In this document: one piece after another, positions 1 to 3,702 of the stretch
How positions within the stretch are numbered: the first letter of the stretch is position 1
How the letters are laid out: every line of letters starts with the position of its first letter
Assembly (NCBI GenBank): GCA_902468695.1
Contig: CABQZS010000114.1
Location: 1-5,290 of the forward strand
From: an uncultured Collinsella sp.
GTDB lineage: Bacteria > Actinomycetota > Coriobacteriia > Coriobacteriales > Coriobacteriaceae
Length of the DNA stretch: 5,290 nucleotides
Reading direction: 5' to 3'
Program-made: the position numbers and the translations under genes
The notes under the pieces: model-generated
What the model saw: the letters and a program-made list of their open reading frames with translations, nothing else
Database searches by the model: none
Told to the model about the DNA's origin: nothing

Positions 1-255
1 CGTCTTGCCACCGGCACCGCGCCCCTCGTAGCCCGTAATAAACGGCAGGTCGCGATACTTGGCGTCGTGCATGATCTTGAGTGCCAGATCGGTGGCGGGA
101 CCGCCGACCTTGCGGCCGCTCACGATGCCGTTGCGAATATCGACGATGGCGTGGTCGGGATCCGAGAAATCATGCAGCACGATTTCGCTGTTTTTGCCGA
201 GCACCTGCTCCAGAAAATCGACCATCGGCAAAAAGCGACGTACGGTCTCGTTCAC
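1..255 (-). CDS. YheO-like PAS-domain transcriptional regulator (N-terminal part, runs off left edge)
   Basis: The reverse strand reads open from a GTG at 255 to the window edge, giving 85 residues. A clear AAAGGAG lies six bases before the GTG, which decides the start. The visible protein resembles the YheO-like PAS domain (Pfam PAS_6): a start helix with FLPMVDFLEQVLG (residues 8-20), the family signature EIVLHDFSDPDHAIVDI (24-40) and NGIVSGRKVGGPATDL (42-57). Proteins of this family are about 210-240 residues long and end in a helix-turn-helix domain (HTH_22). That part would lie outside the window, so DNA binding is known from the family and not seen here. DauR of Pseudomonas, a D-arginine catabolism regulator, is a characterised relative. 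The gene diverges from a purine transport and catabolism operon, so a role as its ligand-sensing regulator is a reasonable inference. The ligand is unknown. Confidence 0.85.
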   Translation of the reverse strand, partial: MNETVRRFLPMVDFLEQVLGKNSEIVLHDFSDPDHAIVDIRNGIVSGRKVGGPATDLALKIMHDAKYRDLPFITGYEGRGAGGKT

Positions 256-261
256 GGGCAA

Positions 262-268
262 CTCCTTT
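262..268 (-). promoter_or_regulatory. Ribosome binding site of the YheO-like regulator
   Basis: On the minus strand this reads AAAGGAG, followed by six bases and then GTG. It is the reason the GTG at 253-255 is taken as the start rather than a later codon. Confidence 0.8.
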
Positions 269-285
269 GGGTGAAATCGGAAATG

Positions 286-294
286 TTCATAACA
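286..294 (-). promoter_or_regulatory. Possible extended -10 promoter element for the YheO-like regulator
   Basis: The minus strand reads TGTTATGAA, a TGn extended -10 followed by TATGAA (four of six matches to TATAAT). Transcription would start near 279 and give a leader of about 24 bases before the GTG. No convincing -35 box stands 16-18 bp upstream, so this is only a candidate. Confidence 0.25.
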
Positions 295-491
295 ATTTTT
301 TCTCATGGTAACACGGTGTCTATTGACTCGCATATTCGCAGGTATCTTGCGTAATACGGACGAGCGGTAGGAATTTGGCGGTAAACGGTCGACCAAAAGA
401 AAAGTTAGATGTTAGTTTGACCAGACACTTTCCTGACCTGCGGAAATGCTTTGTCTCAGCTCAAGAATAGTCTGATAACAAAAAATTATTA

Positions 492-520
492 TTGAGAATG
501 AGAATCATCTTTAATACGAT
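492..520 (+). promoter_or_regulatory. Sigma70-like promoter for the permease gene
   Basis: TTGAGA (492-497, five of six matches to the -35 consensus) is separated by exactly 17 bp from TACGAT (515-520, four of six matches to the -10 consensus). Transcription would start at about 526-527, leaving a leader of about 81 bases before the ATG at 608. This makes an in-frame ATG at 521 an unlikely start because it lies at or before the +1 site. A weaker alternative pair, TTGTCT (451-456) with GATAAC (474-479), also spaced 17 bp, lies just upstream. Confidence 0.6.
494..512 (+). promoter_or_regulatory. Fur-box-like operator inside the promoter spacer
   Basis: The sequence GAGAATGAGAATCATCTTT matches the 19-bp Fur consensus GATAATGATAATCATTATC at 14 positions, including an unbroken six-base AATCAT core. 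It contains two tandem GAGAAT hexamers (494-499 and 500-505), as expected for the hexamer description of Fur sites. It occupies the spacer between the -35 and -10 boxes, where a bound repressor would block RNA polymerase. Iron control of this operon is inferred. A different repressor using a similar AT-rich site cannot be excluded. Confidence 0.45.
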
Positions 521-607
521 ATGCAACGAAGGCACAACCTCACCCCCGCACTGCGTCACAATAGAGCGTTAGATGCGAAAACAACTACTTCGAGGATTGG
601 TGGTCAA

Positions 608-2002
608 ATGGCCCAGGAGACGGTTAAGAACGGCACTGAAGCCCTGTTCACTCGTGAAGGCATGCCTCCCGTTAAGGAAATGATCCCGTGTGCCCTTCAG
701 CACGTACTGGCTTCGTTTGCCGGTATCATCACCCCGGCTGTCATCATGGCCGGCGTCTACGGCTTTAATAGCCAGCAGAGCACCGACATCATCCAGGTCG
801 CGCTCATTCTTTCGGCAATCGACACGGCCCTTCAGGCCTTCGCTCCCTTCCGTCGCATCGGCGGCGGCCTGCCCATCGTCATGGGCGTTTCGTTCGCGTT
901 CCTCCCGGCCCTCCAGGCCATGGGTGCCTCGGGCTTTAGCTTTGGTGCGCTGCTGGGCGGCGAGATCGTCGGCGGCGCCGTCGCAGTCCTCTTTGGTCTG
1001 GCTTACAGCAAGATTAAGTGGCTATTCCCGCCCGTCGTGACCGGTACGGTCATCTTCTCCATTGGCGTCTCTCTCTATCCCACGGCTGTCAAGTATATGG
1101 CCGGCGGTATGGGTACGCCGCTGTGGGGCACCCCGCAGGCCTGGTGCGTCGCTCTTATCACCTTCGCCGTGGTCTTTGCGCTCGCCAACTTTGGCAAGGG
1201 CACGCTCAAGCTGGGATCCGTGTTCTTTGGCATGATCGTTGGCATGATCGTTTCGATTCCCTTTGGCATGATCGACTTCTCCAGCGTCGCCACCGCTCAG
1301 GTCTTCGCCCTTCCCAAGCTCATGCCCTACGCGCTCGAGTTTGATCCCGAGGTCTGCATTACCCTCGCTGTCGTGTTCCCCATGGTTGCCATCCAGGTTA
1401 TCGGTGACGTTTCCGCCGCCTGCCTGGGCTCCATCGACCGTATGCCCACCGAGCGCGAGCTCTCCGGCGCTATCGTGTCCCAGGGCCTCACCTCTATGGT
1501 CGGTGGCCTGCTGGGCGGTCTTCCCACCAGCGCCCTTGGCCAGAACGTGGGCATCATCTGCTCCAACAAGGTCGTCAACAAGTGGGTCTTTGTGATCATC
1601 GCGGCCGTCTTTGCCATCGCCGGTCTGTTCCCGCAGCTCTCTGCCGTCCTTTCCGCTATCCCGCAGCCCGTCATCGGCGGCGCGACCGTCGGCGTCTTTG
1701 GCACCATCACCATGAACGGCGTGCGCATGTTCACCCGCGAGGGCCTCACGCAGCGCACTACCACCATCGTCGGTACCTCCGTCGTCTTTGGCCTGGGTAT
1801 CTGGATGGCCAGCGGTTGCCTTGCCGGCGAGGGTATGCCCACCTGGGTTTCCACCGTCATCGGCTCCAATGCCGTAACCCCCACCGCCATCATGGCCATT
1901 GTCCTTAACCTGATCCTTCCGCAGACGCCGGTCGTGGCTCAGCACATCGATGCTGCCAAGGACGCTGCCGTGGATCTGGTCTTGCCCGAGAGCAAGAAGT
2001 AA
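608..2002 (+). CDS. NCS2/NAT-family purine (xanthine/urate-type) permease
   Basis: The product is a 464-residue polytopic membrane protein of the nucleobase-ascorbate transporter family (about 14 membrane segments), of usual length. It probably imports a purine such as xanthine or urate with protons. Family marks are visible: the Gln-His pair of TM1 (Q31-H32, then VLASFAGIITPA), the TM3 stretch GGGLPIVMGVSFAFLPA (85-101), the TM8 GD motif (G266-D267) with the RELSGAI loop (283-289), and the NAT signature QNVGIICSNK (312-321) in TM10. Two substrate-site positions differ from the usual pattern: Q263 stands where family members carry Glu, and the signature ends Asn-Lys rather than Thr-Arg. The start at 608 is preferred over an in-frame ATG at 521, which overlaps the promoter. 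A GAGGA sits at 592-596 and the protein then begins MAQETVKNG, as expected. SsnA and YgfK downstream point to a purine substrate, but specificity cannot be read from sequence alone. Confidence 0.9.
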   Translation: MAQETVKNGTEALFTREGMPPVKEMIPCALQHVLASFAGIITPAVIMAGVYGFNSQQSTDIIQVALILSAIDTALQAFAPFRRIGGGLPIVMGVSFAFLPALQAMGASGFSFGALLGGEIVGGAVAVLFGLAYSKIKWLFPPVVTGTVIFSIGVSLYPTAVKYMAGGMGTPLWGTPQAWCVALITFAVVFALANFGKGTLKLGSVFFGMIVGMIVSIPFGMIDFSSVATAQVFALPKLMPYALEFDPEVCITLAVVFPMVAIQVIGDVSAACLGSIDRMPTERELSGAIVSQGLTSMVGGLLGGLPTSALGQNVGIICSNKVVNKWVFVIIAAVFAIAGLFPQLSAVLSAIPQPVIGGATVGVFGTITMNGVRMFTREGLTQRTTTIVGTSVVFGLGIWMASGCLAGEGMPTWVSTVIGSNAVTPTAIMAIVLNLILPQTPVVAQHIDAAKDAAVDLVLPESKK

Positions 2003-2018
2003 CCAATTCGGTGCTATT

Positions 2019-2050
2019 CGTCGGCGGACGCATCGCCTCGTCCGCCGACG
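2019..2050 (+). terminator. Perfect 12-bp hairpin after the permease stop codon (partial terminator, attenuator or mRNA-stabilising stem)
   Basis: CGTCGGCGGACG (2019-2030) and CGTCCGCCGACG (2039-2050) are exact inverted repeats around an eight-base loop, starting 16 bases after the TAA. There is no T-run after the stem, so it is not a classical intrinsic terminator. In a GC-rich Gram-positive it could still cause partial termination, or protect the upstream message from 3' exonucleases and so set different levels of permease and SsnA. Confidence 0.5.
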
Positions 2051-2053
2051 CCA

Positions 2054-2135
2054 TGCGGCGCCAAGCCGCACTTCAAAGGGTTTGTCCCTTTGGTGAAGCG
2101 TTGACGGGAGAGGGCCCGTTTCCGGTGTAGGCCGG
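2054..2135 (+). repeat. Run of short hairpins in the permease-ssnA gap
   Basis: Four further small inverted repeats follow the long stem: TGCGGC/GCCGCA (2054-2059/2065-2070), CAAAGGG/CCCTTTG (2074-2080/2086-2092), ACGGG/CCCGT (2104-2108/2115-2119) and CCGG/CCGG (2122-2125/2132-2135). Loops are five to six bases. The second is the best because it is not only GC. A longer-range pair, TTGAC (2101-2105) with GTCAA (2163-2167), could enclose the last two. No open frame or recognised RNA family was seen. Some short GC stems are expected by chance at this base composition. Confidence 0.4.
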
Positions 2136-2185
2136 CGCTTCGCACTCCGCCATGTCAGAGGTGTCAAACCCCGCCCCTGATGTTG

Positions 2186-2192
2186 AAGGGAG
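2186..2192 (+). promoter_or_regulatory. Ribosome binding site of ssnA
   Basis: AAGGGAG stands five bases before the ATG at 2198. An earlier in-frame ATG at 2180 lies just upstream of this site and has no such element of its own, so the later ATG is the likely start. Confidence 0.8.
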
Positions 2193-2197
2193 CATTT

Positions 2198-3553
2198 ATG
2201 CTTCTGGTCGCTAACGGTTCCGTCTTTACCCGCAACGCTCAGACTCCGTTTATTCCCAACGGTGCGGTCGCCATTGACGGAGATACGATCGTCGAAGTGG
2301 GCCCCGAGCGCGAGCTCAAGGCCAAGTACCCGGATGCCGAGTACGTCGACGCCCAGGGCAACCTCATCATGCCCGGACTTATCAACTGCCACACCCACAT
2401 CTACTCGGGTCTGGCCCGCGGCCTTGCCATTAAGGGCTGCAACCCCACCAACTTCCTGGAGAATCTTGAGCAGCAGTGGTGGAAGATTGACGACAACCTG
2501 ACGCTCGACGGCACCAAGGCCAGCGCCTATGCCACGATTCTGGATTCCATCCGCGACGGCGTCACCACGATCTTCGATCACCACGCGAGCTTCTGCGAGA
2601 TTCCGGGCAGCCTCTTTACCATTAAGGACGCCGCTCAGGAGCTGGGCATGCGTTCGTGCCTGTGCTACGAGGTTTCCGACCGCCGTGGCCAGGAAAAGTG
2701 CGATCAGGCTATTGCCGAGAACGCCGAGTTTGCCCAGTGGGCCGCCAAGGAGCGTCGCGATAACGACAACCACATGATCGCCGCAATGTTTGGCGGTCAC
2801 GCCACCTTTACGCTGTCGGATGAGACCATGGATAAGATGGCCGAGGCCAACAATGGCCTGACCGGCTTCCACATCCACGTGTGCGAGGGCATGAACGATG
2901 TGTGGGATTCCCGCCTCAACCGCGGCGGCATCAGCCCCGTCGAGCGCCTGCTGCAACACAACCTGCTGGGTCCCGACACCATGCTCGGCCACTGCATCCA
3001 TGTGACGCCCGCCGAGATGGATATCGTCAAGGAGTCCGGCACCTGGCTGGTCAACAACCCCGAATCCAATATGGGAAACGCCGTGGGCTGCGCCCCCGTG
3101 CTCGAGTTCTTCCGCCGCGGCATCCCCGTGTGCATGGGCACCGACGCCTACACCCACGATATGCTCGAGAGCCTCAAGGTTTTCCTGATCATTCAGCGCC
3201 ACAACGCCGCTATGCCCAACGTGGGCTGGTGCGAGGCCATGACGATGCTGTTCGAGAACAACGCCAAGATGGCCAGCAAGTACTTCGATCGCAAGCTCGG
3301 CGTGCTCGAGGCCGGCGCTGCCGCCGACGTCATCGTTATGGACTACAAGCCCTTTACGCCGCTGAGCGAGGAGAACATCGACGGCCATATGCTCTTTGGC
3401 ATGATGGGAAAAAACTGCCGCACCACCATCATCAACGGCCGCGTCCTGTACAAGGATCGCGAGTTCGTCGGTATCGATGAGGACAAGATCAACGCGTGGA
3501 CCATGGCTGAGTCCAAGAAGCTCTGGAGCACGCTCAACGATCGCACCTACTAA
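2198..3553 (+). CDS. ssnA: SsnA amidohydrolase/aminohydrolase of the purine-degradation (selenium-associated) cluster
   Basis: The 451-residue product, close to the roughly 442 residues of Escherichia coli SsnA, is a cytoplasmic metal-dependent hydrolase of the amidohydrolase superfamily, in the branch of guanine and chlorohydrolase-type deaminases. Visible metal and active-site marks in order are the HxH of NCHTHIYSG (H65, H67), DHHA (127-130), HIHVCE (225-230, with H225, H227 and E230), GHCIH (264-268, H265), NPESNM (287-292) and GTDAYTHDM (314-322, metal-ligand D316). The C-terminal LGVLEAGAAADVIVMDY (367-383) is the usual return to the small beta domain. SsnA is part of the conserved cluster needed for anaerobic urate and purine breakdown. 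Its exact reaction, a ring-opening or deaminating hydrolysis, should be treated as inferred. The family is also modelled as a selenium-metabolism-associated protein because it co-occurs with YgfK and selenium-dependent molybdenum hydroxylases. The ribosome binding site AAGGGAG fixes the start. No damage was seen. Confidence 0.92.
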   Translation: MLLVANGSVFTRNAQTPFIPNGAVAIDGDTIVEVGPERELKAKYPDAEYVDAQGNLIMPGLINCHTHIYSGLARGLAIKGCNPTNFLENLEQQWWKIDDNLTLDGTKASAYATILDSIRDGVTTIFDHHASFCEIPGSLFTIKDAAQELGMRSCLCYEVSDRRGQEKCDQAIAENAEFAQWAAKERRDNDNHMIAAMFGGHATFTLSDETMDKMAEANNGLTGFHIHVCEGMNDVWDSRLNRGGISPVERLLQHNLLGPDTMLGHCIHVTPAEMDIVKESGTWLVNNPESNMGNAVGCAPVLEFFRRGIPVCMGTDAYTHDMLESLKVFLIIQRHNAAMPNVGWCEAMTMLFENNAKMASKYFDRKLGVLEAGAAADVIVMDYKPFTPLSEENIDGHMLFGMMGKNCRTTIINGRVLYKDREFVGIDEDKINAWTMAESKKLWSTLNDRTY

Positions 3554-3568
3554 TTCACAAGTAGATTC

Positions 3569-3604
3569 ACGCGCGTCGGATGTTTCGCCGCATCTGACGC
3601 GCGT
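3569..3604 (+). terminator. Long hairpin after the ssnA stop codon (possible terminator, attenuator or mRNA-stabilising stem)
   Basis: ACGCGCGTC (3569-3577) pairs perfectly with GACGCGCGT (3596-3604). The stem continues through a G-U pair and GATG/CATC, giving 14 pairs around an eight-base loop. It begins 16 bases after the TAA, the same placement and loop size as the stem after the permease. No T-run follows, so full termination before ygfK is doubtful. Partial readthrough or 3'-end protection is more likely. Confidence 0.5.
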
Positions 3605-3607
3605 ATA

Positions 3608-3683
3608 GGCGACCTCCGCGGGGTCGCCGGCGCTGTGCTAGCGCTACACCGTATTTGCGCCCGCCGCGCGGTCTCGCCGGGCG
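3608..3683 (+). repeat. Run of short hairpins in the ssnA-ygfK gap
   Basis: Three inverted repeats follow the long stem: GGCGACC/GGTCGCC (3608-3614/3622-3628, loop seven bases), GCGCT/AGCGC (3630-3634/3640-3644, loop five bases) and CGCCCG/CGGGCG (3658-3663/3678-3683). The first is the strongest. No open frame with a ribosome binding site and no good promoter was seen in this 149-bp gap. At this GC content the shortest stem could be chance. Confidence 0.4.
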
Positions 3684-3689
3684 TTACAG

Positions 3690-3696
3690 AGAGGAG
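3690..3696 (+). promoter_or_regulatory. Ribosome binding site of ygfK
   Basis: AGAGGAG lies six bases before the ATG at 3703 and fixes the start of YgfK at MSDIMRPIPF, matching the start of known family members. Confidence 0.85.
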
Positions 3697-3702
3697 CTCA
3701 TT

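Larger units (their letters stand above)
256..607. other. Divergent intergenic regulatory region
   Basis: This 352-bp stretch between the minus-strand regulator and the plus-strand permease is clearly more AT-rich than the genes around it, especially at 281-305 and 478-520. I see no convincing gene in it, and the short open frames crossing it lack ribosome binding sites. It holds a plus-strand sigma70-like promoter with a Fur-like box (492-520) and a weak minus-strand -10 candidate (286-294). Small repeats are also present: the 8-bp palindrome GGTCGACC at 387-394, and the octamer GTTAGATG at both 404-411 and 568-575, with a further GTTAG at 411-415. These could be regulator contacts, but nothing in the sequence proves it. 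The leader from about 527 to 607 does not show a purine-riboswitch core. Confidence 0.7.

Noticed and set aside
59..354. Plus-strand open frames of 71-95 codons over the left edge
   Set aside because: They lie opposite the YheO-like coding sequence, which has a recognisable protein family and a good ribosome binding site on the minus strand.
323..357. Plus-strand promoter candidate with TTGACT at 323-328
   Set aside because: The nearest -10-like hexamers are at the wrong distance: TATCTT is 14 bp away and TAATAC is 23 bp away. The pair at 492-520 is much better.
527..607. Purine riboswitch in the permease leader
   Set aside because: The leader is only about 81 bases long, lacks the conserved three-way junction and loop sequences, and shows no terminator or anti-terminator pair.
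2101..2131. Separate ssnA promoter starting at TTGACG (2101-2106)
   Set aside because: No acceptable -10 hexamer lies 16-18 bp downstream, the area is GC-rich, and the TTGAC may instead belong to RNA pairing.
2180..2197. Earlier ATG for ssnA adding six residues
   Set aside because: It precedes the AAGGGAG that serves the ATG at 2198 and has no suitable ribosome binding site of its own. The later start gives the usual beginning of the protein.
1022..3388. Very long minus-strand open frame (788 codons) opposite the permease and ssnA
   Set aside because: It spans two recognised genes and the structured gap between them. Its translation is low-complexity, rich in Gly, Asp, His and Ala, and resembles no family. 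It is a by-product of GC-biased codons on the other strand.
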